Assembly (NCBI RefSeq): GCF_902764455.1
Contig: NZ_CACWVY010000019.1
Location: 1-58,012 of the forward strand
Source of the DNA: an uncultured Methanobrevibacter sp.
GTDB lineage: Archaea > Methanobacteriota > Methanobacteria > Methanobacteriales > Methanobacteriaceae
Length of the DNA: 58,012 nucleotides
Direction: 5' to 3'
Part shown: positions 29,170 through 38,076 of the stretch, piece by piece
Layout of the letters: the number at the start of each line of letters is the position of its first letter
Numbering within the stretch: position 1 is the first letter of the stretch
Translations under genes and position numbers: made by a program
Notes under the pieces: model-generated
Database searches by the model: none
Seen by the model: the letters and a program-made list of their open reading frames with translations, nothing else
Told to the model about the DNA's origin: nothing

Positions 29170-29817
29170 TTGAAAATCAAACATGCAGTTATTTGTGCAG
29201 CAGGACTTGGATCAAGATTAGGCAAAAATATGCCTAAGACATTAGTTAATATCACCAAAGATAAACGAATTATAGACCACCAATTAGAATTGGTTAAAGA
29301 TTTTGAACTTGTTTCCCTTGTTGTTGGTTATAAATGTGAAGATGTGGTGGATTATGTTAAGGACAAAAGAGAAGACCTGAGAATCATACATAACCCAGGT
29401 TTTAAAAATAACTCCACTGCCTTTTCAATAGATTTAGCGACAAAAGATTTCGATGAACCATACGTTTCAATAGATGGGGACTTGTTAATTAATAAAAAAG
29501 AATTTGACAATTTTGTTAACTCTTATGATGGTGAAACCCTTCTTGGAATAACTCCAGCTAAAACAGAAGATGGTGTTTATGTCAACTTAAACGAAAATCA
29601 AGAGGTCATTTCCTTTCAAAGACAACCAAAAACTGATTTTGAATGGGCAAATATTGCTTGCATAAATAAACCGGTCATTATGGATAAAAATGAAGACTAT
29701 GTTTACCCGCAATTCATAAAACATTTGCCTTTAAAAGCATTCATAATCAAACATCTATACGAAGTGGATACTCCTGGAGATTATGAAGTGGCATTAGCTA
29801 ATTTAGATAAATTATAA
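29170..29817 (+). CDS. LicC-like nucleotidyltransferase (MobA-like NTP transferase)
   Basis: The 215-residue protein has the nucleotidyltransferase signature ICAAGLGSRLGKNMPKTL (about 9-26) and YVSIDGDLLIN (about 98-108) with the metal Asp. The length and single-domain structure fit CTP:phosphocholine cytidylyltransferases and related sugar or alcohol-phosphate cytidylyltransferases. It starts with TTG at 29170, backed by a perfect AGGAGG 7 nt upstream. It ends the methyltransferase/LicD group. The activated substrate is not determinable from sequence. Confidence 0.8.
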   Translation: MKIKHAVICAAGLGSRLGKNMPKTLVNITKDKRIIDHQLELVKDFELVSLVVGYKCEDVVDYVKDKREDLRIIHNPGFKNNSTAFSIDLATKDFDEPYVSIDGDLLINKKEFDNFVNSYDGETLLGITPAKTEDGVYVNLNENQEVISFQRQPKTDFEWANIACINKPVIMDKNEDYVYPQFIKHLPLKAFIIKHLYEVDTPGDYEVALANLDKL

Positions 29818-29893
29818 CAAAATTAATTGAAACTTTTTTCATGACTGAAGATTAAAGTTTCATTATATTAATTTTATATGAGAATGTGACACA

Positions 29894-29957
29894 AATTTTT
29901 AATTGATTTTTTGTGCAGATTTTTTTATATTTTTTCTTATTTTTAGTTGTTTTTTCT
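29894..29957 (+). terminator. Oligo-T termination region
   Basis: Several T-runs (5-7 T each) lie 75-140 nt after the nucleotidyltransferase stop on the coding strand. This is the kind of U-rich region used by archaeal factor-dependent termination. No clear hairpin precedes it. Confidence 0.4.
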
Positions 29958-30319
29958 ATTTATCTCGTTATAACTTCTTTTTAAATTGAACTATATTGCT
30001 ATATGAAAATATAAAAAAATAACTAAAATCTCTAAAAAAGTAACAAATGAAATTTCAAATATAAAATAACTCCCGAAACTACTCAAATTCAATATTCATA
30101 GGTTAAATATTTAAATAAAAATCCAACAAAAAATTAAATTATTGGAGGAACACTTTAAGTACTTTTTCTTTGTGATTTCTAACATTATCAAGTTATAATC
30201 CCCATTGCTATAGAATTAGATTCATTTCAAAAGCATTTATTCATAATTCTAAAATTTTCGTAATAATACATATAGTAGACACAAAACAATAATAATTTAA
30301 TAAAACAAATATAATCTAT
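29958..30319. other. AT-rich spacer before the acyltransferase
   Basis: No supported gene. A good GGAGGAA ribosome-type sequence near 30144 is not followed by a usable start and frame, so it may be a remnant. The acyltransferase promoter probably lies near the right end. Confidence 0.5.
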
Positions 30320-31318
30320 ATGAAAACCAAAGAAAGAATATTCTACTATGACTTTTTAAGAACTTTTGCGATTATAGCAGTGATAATGTGTCATATAACT
30401 TTCTATTTTGGACCATTAAATACCACATCAGGAATCATATTCAAACAAACATACTACAATATTGGAAGACTTGGAGTTCCTATTTTTTTAATGATTAGCG
30501 GAGCTTTACTTTTAAATAGAACTTATTCTAATTTGGGTGATTTTCTAAAAAGAAGATTCTCTAGAATCATTTATCCATTTATCTTTTGGATGATTTTAAT
30601 CACTTTAACCAATTTCTATTTCCACAAACCCTATTCATACATGTGGAACGTATTTATTGGAAATCCTTCCATCGCATGGTATTTTTGGACATTGATAGGC
30701 ATTTATTTAGCGATTCCAATAATCAACATTTTCATTAAGGAATATGGTGAAAAAGGCTGCGAGTATTTCTTGGCAATTTGGTTTATTTTCATAATTTTAA
30801 ATACATTCAGATTATATCCAATTTTACCCCACCTTAAATTAGACTGGTTCGCCGGTTTTATTGGATATCCAGTTCTAGGATATTATCTATCCACTAAAAA
30901 GTTTAACATTTCTGATTCAAAAATGTGGAAATTAGGATTAACTGTCCTTTTAATCCTTTTTATTGTTTTAATATATTATCCAATAGGAGATAATTTTAAT
31001 ACCGTTGAATTAATGTATCAAAACCTACCTGTTGTCCTAATGGGAATTGGAACGTATCTATTTATAGAATATCTAGATAATGAAAATAAATTCTATTCAA
31101 TCAAAAACAGCTTCGTAGGAAAAGCAATCAGTTCAATTAGTCTTTGCAGCTACGGAATGTACTTTTCACATGTTATTGTAATCATGTTTATGTCAAAAAT
31201 CAATCCTCATTCAACATTACTGTTCCCAGTGATGTTTATTGCAACCATTTTCCTATCTTGGCTTTTACCATATGTTTTCTCTAAAATTCCCTATGTTAAA
31301 AAGGTTTCTGGAGTATAA
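30320..31318 (+). CDS. Membrane acyltransferase family 3 (O-acetyltransferase-like)
   Basis: The 332-residue protein has about 10 TM segments. FYDFLRTFAIIAVIMCHITF contains the conserved Arg and His of Acyl_transf_3. RLGVPIFLMISGALLLNR and RRFSRIIYPFIFW are further family motifs. These proteins O-acetylate (or succinylate) exopolysaccharide, O-antigen or peptidoglycan sugars. It probably decorates the glycan made by this locus. It converges on the pse operon, 10 bp from pseI. Confidence 0.88.
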   Translation: MKTKERIFYYDFLRTFAIIAVIMCHITFYFGPLNTTSGIIFKQTYYNIGRLGVPIFLMISGALLLNRTYSNLGDFLKRRFSRIIYPFIFWMILITLTNFYFHKPYSYMWNVFIGNPSIAWYFWTLIGIYLAIPIINIFIKEYGEKGCEYFLAIWFIFIILNTFRLYPILPHLKLDWFAGFIGYPVLGYYLSTKKFNISDSKMWKLGLTVLLILFIVLIYYPIGDNFNTVELMYQNLPVVLMGIGTYLFIEYLDNENKFYSIKNSFVGKAISSISLCSYGMYFSHVIVIMFMSKINPHSTLLFPVMFIATIFLSWLLPYVFSKIPYVKKVSGV

Positions 31319-31328
31319 GCTTACACTT

Positions 31329-32375
31329 TTAATCAATGAACTCCAATTCAAATGGAGTTCCTTTTTTTAAATCTTTTTTAACAGGTTTTCCTAAAATATT
31401 TTTCAAATATTTTGGAGCCAATCCAAAAGATGGCCTGATTGAGCGAACATTATCTTCTGTGATAATTTCTCCATTTTTAATGTCTTCAACGACAAATAAC
31501 GAACGTGAAAATTCTCTGTTTGCTTTTATTTTATCGGACAGTTCATAGCTGATTTTACCTAATGCCATTTCAACATTTCTAATAGAATCAACCATGTGCT
31601 TAAATTCATGAGGCTCCATTGAAAATTCACTGTCAGGACCTCCCATATTCCTATCCAAAATGAAATGTTTTTCAATTATCTTTGCTCCAAGTGCAACGGC
31701 TGCCACAGCTACTTCACTGCCTAATGTATGATCAGACAAACCTACAACAACATCAAATTTTTCAGCCAAATCCGGAATTGTATTTAGATTAATTTCATCA
31801 TAGGGGGCAGGATATGATGAAGTACATTTCAATAAAGATATTCTGTCATTTCCAGCATTCAAGCATGTTTTAACTGCAAGTTTGATATCTTCCAGACTGG
31901 CAATACCCGTTGAGATTATAACAGGTTTTCCTTTTCCTGCAACATATTCAATTAAAGGAATATCTGTAATTTCAAAAGATGCAATCTTATATGCTGGCAC
32001 ATCCATCTTTTCTAGAAAATCTGCTGAAGTCTTATCAAATGGTGAAGAAAACACAATTAATCCCAATTCTTCTGCTATCTTTTTAAGTTCAGGCTGCCAA
32101 TCCCATGGCATGTATGCATCCTCATACAACCCATAGAGAACCTGACCGTCCCATACAGTTCCCTGTTTAATCTGGAAATACTCATTATCACAATCTAAAG
32201 TAATGGTATCTGGAGTGAATGTCTGAAATTTTACTGCATTAGCTCCTGATTTTGCAATAGATTCAATTGTTTTAACTGCAATATCAAAATCATTCATATG
32301 GTTTGCAGACAACTCTGCTATTATGAATGTTGGATTATCTGCTCCAATTTTAAATTCACCAATATTGAATTCCAT
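31329..32375 (-). CDS. pseI: Pseudaminic acid synthase (NeuB family)
   Basis: The 348-residue protein has the NeuB TIM-barrel start FIIAELSANHMNDFDIAV, GANAVKFQTF, FSSPFDKTSADFLE, VIISTGIAS, LLKCTSSYP and EKHFILDRNMGGPDSEFS, then a C-terminal SAF (antifreeze-like) domain from about residue 285. The WDGQVLYGLYEDA segment is typical of PseI and not of NeuB proper. It condenses the 6-deoxy-diacetamido-altrose product of PseG with PEP. It is the last gene of the pse operon; AGGTGATAATGT precedes the ATG and overlaps the upstream stop. Confidence 0.92.
   Translation of the reverse strand: MEFNIGEFKIGADNPTFIIAELSANHMNDFDIAVKTIESIAKSGANAVKFQTFTPDTITLDCDNEYFQIKQGTVWDGQVLYGLYEDAYMPWDWQPELKKIAEELGLIVFSSPFDKTSADFLEKMDVPAYKIASFEITDIPLIEYVAGKGKPVIISTGIASLEDIKLAVKTCLNAGNDRISLLKCTSSYPAPYDEINLNTIPDLAEKFDVVVGLSDHTLGSEVAVAAVALGAKIIEKHFILDRNMGGPDSEFSMEPHEFKHMVDSIRNVEMALGKISYELSDKIKANREFSRSLFVVEDIKNGEIITEDNVRSIRPSFGLAPKYLKNILGKPVKKDLKKGTPFELEFID
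31338..31368 (+). terminator. Hairpin plus T-tract for the acyltransferase, inside the pseI 3' end
   Basis: GAACTCCA, a 7-nt loop and TGGAGTTC are followed by CTTTTTTT on the plus strand. It sits 20 nt after the acyltransferase stop but within the last codons of convergent pseI. Confidence 0.5.
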
Positions 32376-32381
32376 ACATTA

Positions 32382-33809
32382 TCACCTAATAAATTTAAAT
32401 GCTTCACAATCTTTTATTATAACTTCATCCACTTTTTTAAATCCCATTGATTTAAATAATGAAATTGACCTATGATTATCCTTTTTAATATATGCAACAA
32501 TTTCATCATATTCGCTATCATATTCAATTCCCTTAGATAATAAATATTTAGACAATCCAAGACCCCGATACTTCTTATTTAAACTGATACTGATTACAGG
32601 ATATTCCTCATCATTATCAAAACGAATTTGACCAATTAAATCGTTTTCATACTCCAATACAAAAAATTTAAGAGAATCATCCTTTAAAATGTTTTTAAAC
32701 CATTTTTTATGGTCTTCCAGCTTGATTTTATCTGAATTGAATGAACTTTGCCTTACTTCATCATCGTTAGCAATTTCAAAAATTTTCAAGCAATCTGATT
32801 CATTAATTTGCCTGAAATTAGAATTTTCAATATAATATTGCTTTAAAATTTCTTTAACTATTCTTAAAGATCCTTTTCCATCAATAGCATTAATGCCTAC
32901 TGAGTGTTTGTAAAATCTGATATTTTTATCCTGCAAATAATCAATTTTATCAGTTATATTGTTTAATAAGTTTTCATCACACCAGCATCCCGCATATTCA
33001 ATAAAACCTATATTAGACCAGTTTTTAATATTGTCTTTCTGATTTTCAATGATTCCAATGGCTATTGTTGGAACACCAATACAAGCCAGCTCATATAATG
33101 TTTGCCCGCTTGCAGAAATGGCCAAATCAACATCAGACATTGCATTTAACATTTCATTTGAATTCGGAGAATAAATCAATTCAGAAAAATCACTTTTCAA
33201 AGCTTCAATTTCAGAAATGTTTTCAAAACTATCTGCTATAATTACTTTCTTTTCAATCTTTGGAAATTTGTCATTCAGTAATCCTAATATTTTTGGAGTT
33301 AGATTTCTTAAATCATTGCCTCCCATTGTTATTAGAATGTTTTTTACATTATCGTTTATTTCTAATTTGGACACATTCCAAAATTCAGCCCTTAATGGAG
33401 CATATTTTGATCCCAATAAGTTTTTTATTTCATTATTTTGAGGATAATTTAAACTGGATGCATTAATCAGACCATTAACGACAATTCCATTAGGATAATC
33501 CAAGCGCTTATTATCATCCAAATAAACTGCCAGAGATACTTTTTTTGAAATTTCCACATAAATTTCATAATCAGCCAAATAAGAATCAATTACAACAATA
33601 TCTGATGATTTTAAAAATGAAATATCTTCCGGCCAATTATCAATTTTAAAATCGATATTATCTAAAATAGATTTGACTGATTCATCACCATTAATAATGA
33701 ATTTGGGCAGAATATCTCTTTTTTTGAAAGCCTGATAAATTGAACTGCAGCGGGCTACATGGCCAAAACCGAAATCTTTTCCACCTTCAGTTAAAATAAC
33801 AACATCCAT
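32382..33809 (-). CDS. PseG-PseH fusion: UDP-sugar hydrolase and N-acetyltransferase
   Basis: In the 475-residue protein, residues 1 to about 325 are PseG-like (VVILTEGGKDFGFGHVARC, VVIDSYLADYEIY, ILITMGGNDLRNL, DLAISASGQTLYEL), a GT-B-type UDP-sugar hydrolase. From about 333 to 475 a GNAT domain follows (FRQINESDCLKIFEIANDD, KYRGLGLSKYLLSKGIEYD, NHRSISLFKSMGFKKVDE), matching PseH. The fusion supplies the 4-N-acetylation and UDP-release steps in one chain. Start 33809 is supported by GGAG 6 nt upstream and follows the pseF stop by one base. Confidence 0.9.
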   Translation of the reverse strand: MDVVILTEGGKDFGFGHVARCSSIYQAFKKRDILPKFIINGDESVKSILDNIDFKIDNWPEDISFLKSSDIVVIDSYLADYEIYVEISKKVSLAVYLDDNKRLDYPNGIVVNGLINASSLNYPQNNEIKNLLGSKYAPLRAEFWNVSKLEINDNVKNILITMGGNDLRNLTPKILGLLNDKFPKIEKKVIIADSFENISEIEALKSDFSELIYSPNSNEMLNAMSDVDLAISASGQTLYELACIGVPTIAIGIIENQKDNIKNWSNIGFIEYAGCWCDENLLNNITDKIDYLQDKNIRFYKHSVGINAIDGKGSLRIVKEILKQYYIENSNFRQINESDCLKIFEIANDDEVRQSSFNSDKIKLEDHKKWFKNILKDDSLKFFVLEYENDLIGQIRFDNDEEYPVISISLNKKYRGLGLSKYLLSKGIEYDSEYDEIVAYIKKDNHRSISLFKSMGFKKVDEVIIKDCEAFKFIR

Positions 33810-33810
33810 A

Positions 33811-34647
33811 TTATGCTCCAAAGTGATTTTCAATAAATTCTTTAGCTTTGTTTAAATCCTGAACTTCGCATAAATGAATTGCTTCTTCAATCTCTTCTGA
33901 TAATGTTGAACAGACCTTTTTTTGAATAATTTCTTTATTTATGGATTTCATCCAGGGTTTTTTATCAAATAGCTCAAGGACATCATTTAATGAAAAATAA
34001 TTGTCATCATCATATAAATTATCATAAACACAACATAATAATGTATAATCCTGCGGAGTGTCCAATGTAATTCTAATGTCTGAATTATCATCATCCTGAA
34101 CATATAAATTGATTTTAAACTCATCAGGATGTGATTTGTATATAAATGGAGTTACATGCTCTTTTTCATAATTTTCAGATGCTTCCAGATATGCCCTTTT
34201 TAAAACATTGAAATTAATTACTTCAACGTCAATTCCTCTTGGAAAAGACTCTTTAAGAGAATTTGAAGTGTAATCCGCATTTAAATCCAAATGATTTTGA
34301 ATTATTTTATCAATTACATTACTGTCCATGCATGGACAGTCACTTGTTATTCTAACAATTACATCCAAATCATTTAAAACAGCAGCATTATAATATCTCT
34401 CCAAAACATTATCCAAACTACCGCAGTAATAAGGTACATTTTCCTTTTTTGCAACATCGACAATATCCAAGTCTTCTTCGTTTGTGCTTGTTGCAACAAT
34501 AACTTCATCAAGTAATTCTGATTTTAAAACACGTCTGATAACCTGCTGCAATACACAAATATCACTACCAAAAGGCAAAGGTTTCAATACTTTTTTCGCA
34601 AGTCTTGAAGAAGAACTTCTAGCCTGAATGATTGCGCCTATTTTCAT
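33811..34647 (-). CDS. pseF: Pseudaminic acid cytidylyltransferase-like (PseF/SpsF)
   Basis: The 278-residue protein has the cytidylyltransferase opening IGAIIQARSSSSRLAKKVLK, VIVATSTNEEDLDI, GSLDNVLERYY and VRITSDCPCMD. It activates the nonulosonate with CTP for transfer. The AR-S-SRL pattern is of the SpsF/PseF branch. Its ATG directly follows the pseC stop with GGTGAG upstream. The about 50-residue C-terminal tail (IIQKKVCSTLSEEIEEAIHL) is helical and of unknown use. Confidence 0.85.
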   Translation of the reverse strand: MKIGAIIQARSSSSRLAKKVLKPLPFGSDICVLQQVIRRVLKSELLDEVIVATSTNEEDLDIVDVAKKENVPYYCGSLDNVLERYYNAAVLNDLDVIVRITSDCPCMDSNVIDKIIQNHLDLNADYTSNSLKESFPRGIDVEVINFNVLKRAYLEASENYEKEHVTPFIYKSHPDEFKINLYVQDDDNSDIRITLDTPQDYTLLCCVYDNLYDDDNYFSLNDVLELFDKKPWMKSINKEIIQKKVCSTLSEEIEEAIHLCEVQDLNKAKEFIENHFGA

Positions 34648-35790
34648 TTAAAACTCACCAAGTACTTTATTAAGGGTTTCATTAACGAATTCAATATCCT
34701 CATCAGTTAATGTAGGATACATTGGAATACTGAATACCTTTCTGTAAAATTCTTCACAAACAGGACATAAATCATTTTTAAATCCTAATTTCTGATAATA
34801 AGGCTGTTTGTAAACTGGAATATAATGAACCTGTACTCCAAGACCATTAGCTCTGAGCTTTGCAAAAATTTCCTTTTTATCTTTTATTAAGTGGTCTTTA
34901 AGTAAAATCGGATATAAATGATATGAAGACTTTCTGTTTTCCTTTTCAGAAGTGACATCAAAATAAGGATTATCTTCAAAGATTTCATTGTATGTTTTAG
35001 CAATTTTTCTTCTTGATTTAACGAATGAATCTAATTTTTTAAGCTGTGAAATGCCTAATGCACATTGAATATCAGTTATACGATAATTGAATCCCAGTTC
35101 CTGCATTTCATAGTACCAGTCGCCTGGAAATTCATTAACCAAATTGTTTTTAGTTATTCCATGTGATTTGAATAACTGTAATCTTTCATAATAGTTCTCA
35201 TCATTTGTGACAATTATTCCACCTTCTCCTGTGGTAATATGCTTTACAGGATGGAAACTGAACATTGCCATTTCAGAATATGTAAGACAACCTATTTTCT
35301 TGCCGTTGTACATAGCACCCAATGCATGTGCACCATCTTCAATGATTTTGACATTATCAATTTCTGAGATCTCTTTCAGGTCAGCAGGATTTCCGGAGTA
35401 ATGAACCGGAGTTATTAATTTAGTTTTTTCTGTTGTTTTGATTTTAGAAACATCAATATTTCCAGTTTCTTTTTTTATATCTGCAAATTTTACATTTGCA
35501 CCTAAATAAAGACCTGCATTGGCTGTTGCGACAAAAGTATTTGGAGAAGTAATCATTTCATCTCCTTTTTTAAGACCTAATGCAAAATAAGCACCATGGA
35601 GAGCCGAAGTACCGGAGTTAAATGCAACTGCATACTTTGCTCCGCAATATTTAGCAATACCTCTTTCAAACTCTTCGATTTTAGGTCCCTGGGTAATAAA
35701 TGGAGATTTTAAGGTCTTAACCACTTCTTCAATATCCTCATCATCAATCATCTGTTTTCCATAAGGAAGAAATTTAGAAATAATAATCAC
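34648..35790 (-). CDS. pseC: UDP-4-amino-4,6-dideoxy-N-acetyl-altrosamine transaminase
   Basis: The 380-residue protein is a DegT/DnrJ/EryC1 PLP aminotransferase: YGKQMIDDEDIEEVVKTLKS, AFNSGTSALHGAYFALG, IIEDGAHALGA and FSFHPVKHITTGEGG with the PLP Lys near 183. It aminates the PseB product using glutamate. The start is GTG at 35790, immediately after the pseB TAG; the family needs the FLPYGKQ segment, which the next ATG would lose. Strong translational coupling to pseB is likely. Confidence 0.92.
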   Translation of the reverse strand: MIIISKFLPYGKQMIDDEDIEEVVKTLKSPFITQGPKIEEFERGIAKYCGAKYAVAFNSGTSALHGAYFALGLKKGDEMITSPNTFVATANAGLYLGANVKFADIKKETGNIDVSKIKTTEKTKLITPVHYSGNPADLKEISEIDNVKIIEDGAHALGAMYNGKKIGCLTYSEMAMFSFHPVKHITTGEGGIIVTNDENYYERLQLFKSHGITKNNLVNEFPGDWYYEMQELGFNYRITDIQCALGISQLKKLDSFVKSRRKIAKTYNEIFEDNPYFDVTSEKENRKSSYHLYPILLKDHLIKDKKEIFAKLRANGLGVQVHYIPVYKQPYYQKLGFKNDLCPVCEEFYRKVFSIPMYPTLTDEDIEFVNETLNKVLGEF

Positions 35791-36783
35791 CTAATATATA
35801 ATGTCCATGTCTTTTAAAGCTTCTCTAAGATCTTCAACAGTTAACCAATCTTCATTATTATCTGATGCATAGAAAAATCTGTCTTCAACCTTTTTTCCGC
35901 CTTCGACTTCATGATTAGACCACCATTCAAGTTCCGGATAAATTATATAATAGTCATCATATTCATAAGCAGATCTTGAATCTTCATCAGTAATCATAAC
36001 TTCATGTAGCTTTTCACCTGCGCGGATTCCCACATCTTCAAGTTCACATCCCGGAAGCATAGCTTCAGCCAAATCAATAACCCTAAATGATGGACATTTA
36101 TGAATAAATAATTCTCCACCTCTAGCTTCATCAATAGCTTTGATAACAAGATCAACTGCTTCATCAAGAGTAATCCAAAAACGAGTCATTCTCATATCTG
36201 TGATAGGCAATTTAGTAGCGCCCTCATCAATCAATGTTTTAAAGAAAGGTATTACAGAACCTCTGCTTCCGCTTACATTACCATAACGAACTACAGAAAA
36301 TTTAGTATTTTTTGCACCAACATAAGCATTGGCGGCGATGAATAGCTTATCTGAAACCATTTTTGTTGCACCATAAAGATTTGAAGGATTTACCGCCTTA
36401 TCTGTTGACAGTGCAACTACTTTTTCAACTTCCTTGTCAATTGCAACATCAACAATAGTTCTTGCACCGTCAATGTTGGTTTTAATGGCTTCCAAAGGAT
36501 TATATTCACAGGCAGGCACCTGTTTTAGGGCAGCCGCATGAACAATGATATCCACACCATCACAAGCTCTAGCAAAACGTTGCTTATCCCTTACATCTCC
36601 AATAAAATAACGTAATATCTTTTTATGTTCGGCAAATTGTCTTTGCATCAGATATTGTTTGTATTCATCTCTAGAATAAATAATAACTTTTTTGGGATTG
36701 AACTGTTTTAAAACTCTTTCAGTGAACTTTTTTCCAAAAGAACCAGTTCCTCCAGTAATTAAAATTACTTTATCATCTAACAT
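35791..36783 (-). CDS. pseB: UDP-N-acetylglucosamine 4,6-dehydratase (inverting)
   Basis: The 330-residue short-chain dehydrogenase starts LDDKVILITGGTGSFGKKF. It has HAAALKQVPACEYNP, ALSTDKAVNPSNLYGATK (catalytic Asp-Lys with Tyr-Lys) and KLHEVMITDEDS. These are hallmarks of PseB/FlaA1, which makes UDP-2-acetamido-2,6-dideoxy-arabino-hexos-4-ulose, the first step to pseudaminic acid. It heads the five-gene pse operon. GGTG lies 7 nt before the ATG, and an ACTATATAA-like TATA lies about 40 nt upstream. Confidence 0.94.
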   Translation of the reverse strand: MLDDKVILITGGTGSFGKKFTERVLKQFNPKKVIIYSRDEYKQYLMQRQFAEHKKILRYFIGDVRDKQRFARACDGVDIIVHAAALKQVPACEYNPLEAIKTNIDGARTIVDVAIDKEVEKVVALSTDKAVNPSNLYGATKMVSDKLFIAANAYVGAKNTKFSVVRYGNVSGSRGSVIPFFKTLIDEGATKLPITDMRMTRFWITLDEAVDLVIKAIDEARGGELFIHKCPSFRVIDLAEAMLPGCELEDVGIRAGEKLHEVMITDEDSRSAYEYDDYYIIYPELEWWSNHEVEGGKKVEDRFFYASDNNEDWLTVEDLREALKDMDIIY

Positions 36784-36817
36784 GTGTTAACACCATTATA
36801 TTAATTCCTAATTGTAA

Positions 36818-36827
36818 TATTATATAG
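36818..36827 (-). promoter_or_regulatory. Probable TATA box of the pse operon
   Basis: The minus strand reads ACTATATAAT, about 35-44 nt before the pseB ATG, at the only intergenic gap upstream of the five tightly packed pse genes. Confidence 0.45.
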
Positions 36828-37032
36828 TTTTTAAAATACTTAAATATTTAATTTAAAATGAAATTTCAAGAAAAACTAAATCAAATATCAAATTTAAATC
36901 AAACGAATATTTATATTTAAAATATTCTTAAATACATTGATATTTAATTATTATACAGACATGTAATTATTTTGAATATATTGTCAATTAAAGATTTAAT
37001 TAATATCCGCAAAATATAACAAATGTGTTAAT

Positions 37033-37800
37033 ATGAACTGCTGGAAAAAGAATTTCAATAAAACAACATTAAAACAGGGACTTAAATACAAAAACAATAT
37101 TGGAAATATCAGTTACGATGGCTACACTTTCAAAGCAATCATCACATCAAAAAATGAGTTCAATGTTGAACTTGTTTTGCAGGACAACTTATTATTTGAC
37201 ATGTCCTGCAGCTGCTCTAAAAAATCATCCTGTGCTCATGAAGCGGGAGTGCTGTATTTTCTGGAGGAGTTTCCTGAGATACTGGAAGATTTCACAGATG
37301 ACAGCGAACATGAAAAAATTTCAGACATTGACATCAGTGCTGATTTGAAAGTCATATCCGAATCAAAACTTAAGAAATTCCTCAAAAAAGAATTTAAAAA
37401 AGACCCGAAACTCAAATACAGTTTCATCAAGCAATTCAGCACAGAGTCTTTGATTGATTCTAAAGCCTATGAAAGAAAGCTTAAAAGGATATTAAGAAAT
37501 GGCGGGAAAGAATTCGGTTACTATAAACTCCACAATATGAGAACTCCCCTCAAGAATTTCGTGAAAAAAGACATCTGCACTTTAATCGAGCAAAAGGAAT
37601 ATAAATTAGCCTACAGGCTACTGAATGAGATAATGGACCTGTTTATCGACCAGGTCTACTGGGATGATGATGCGTGGTATGAAATAGCTTACTATTACAG
37701 GGAATATATTTATTTTTTACTTGAAAACGGCGAATTCAGCAATTCTGAAAGATTATATGTTAAAAGAAATTTGAGCATAATTAATGATATTGTACTCTAA
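37033..37800 (+). CDS. SWIM zinc-finger protein, 255 aa
   Basis: A compact SWIM motif CSCSKKSSCAH (CxCx5CxH) lies at about residues 59-69, after a beta-rich N-terminus (GNISYDGYTFKAIITSK). The C-terminal half is helical and charged, with no other domain that I recognise. SWIM motifs bind DNA or proteins. It lies about 275 bp upstream of a large SWIM-SNF2 helicase on the same strand, so the two may work together, although the gap suggests separate promoters. Confidence 0.75.
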   Translation: MNCWKKNFNKTTLKQGLKYKNNIGNISYDGYTFKAIITSKNEFNVELVLQDNLLFDMSCSCSKKSSCAHEAGVLYFLEEFPEILEDFTDDSEHEKISDIDISADLKVISESKLKKFLKKEFKKDPKLKYSFIKQFSTESLIDSKAYERKLKRILRNGGKEFGYYKLHNMRTPLKNFVKKDICTLIEQKEYKLAYRLLNEIMDLFIDQVYWDDDAWYEIAYYYREYIYFLLENGEFSNSERLYVKRNLSIINDIVL

Positions 37801-38076
37801 TGAAACAAAGGCAAATAATAAATGCAAATATTGCTTCAACTTAGTAAAATTGTTCTTACTTCATAATATTACCTTTAAATCAAAAGATAAACTATTTATA
37901 TTTTTAAAAATAGAATATAACTAAATTAATGGAAAAAATAGGAATTAATCTTACTTTCAAACAAAGACAAAACATATTACACAGGTAATGAAAATTAAAA
38001 ATTTTGTATACCTACAGATTTACCGTATTGATTGGATGAGAGATGAATAATAATTTTGCATTAATAACACATATTG

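Noticed and set aside
30140-30200. Good GGAGGAA sequence that could start a small gene
   Set aside because: No ATG, GTG or TTG at proper distance opens a frame of useful length; no similarity recognised.
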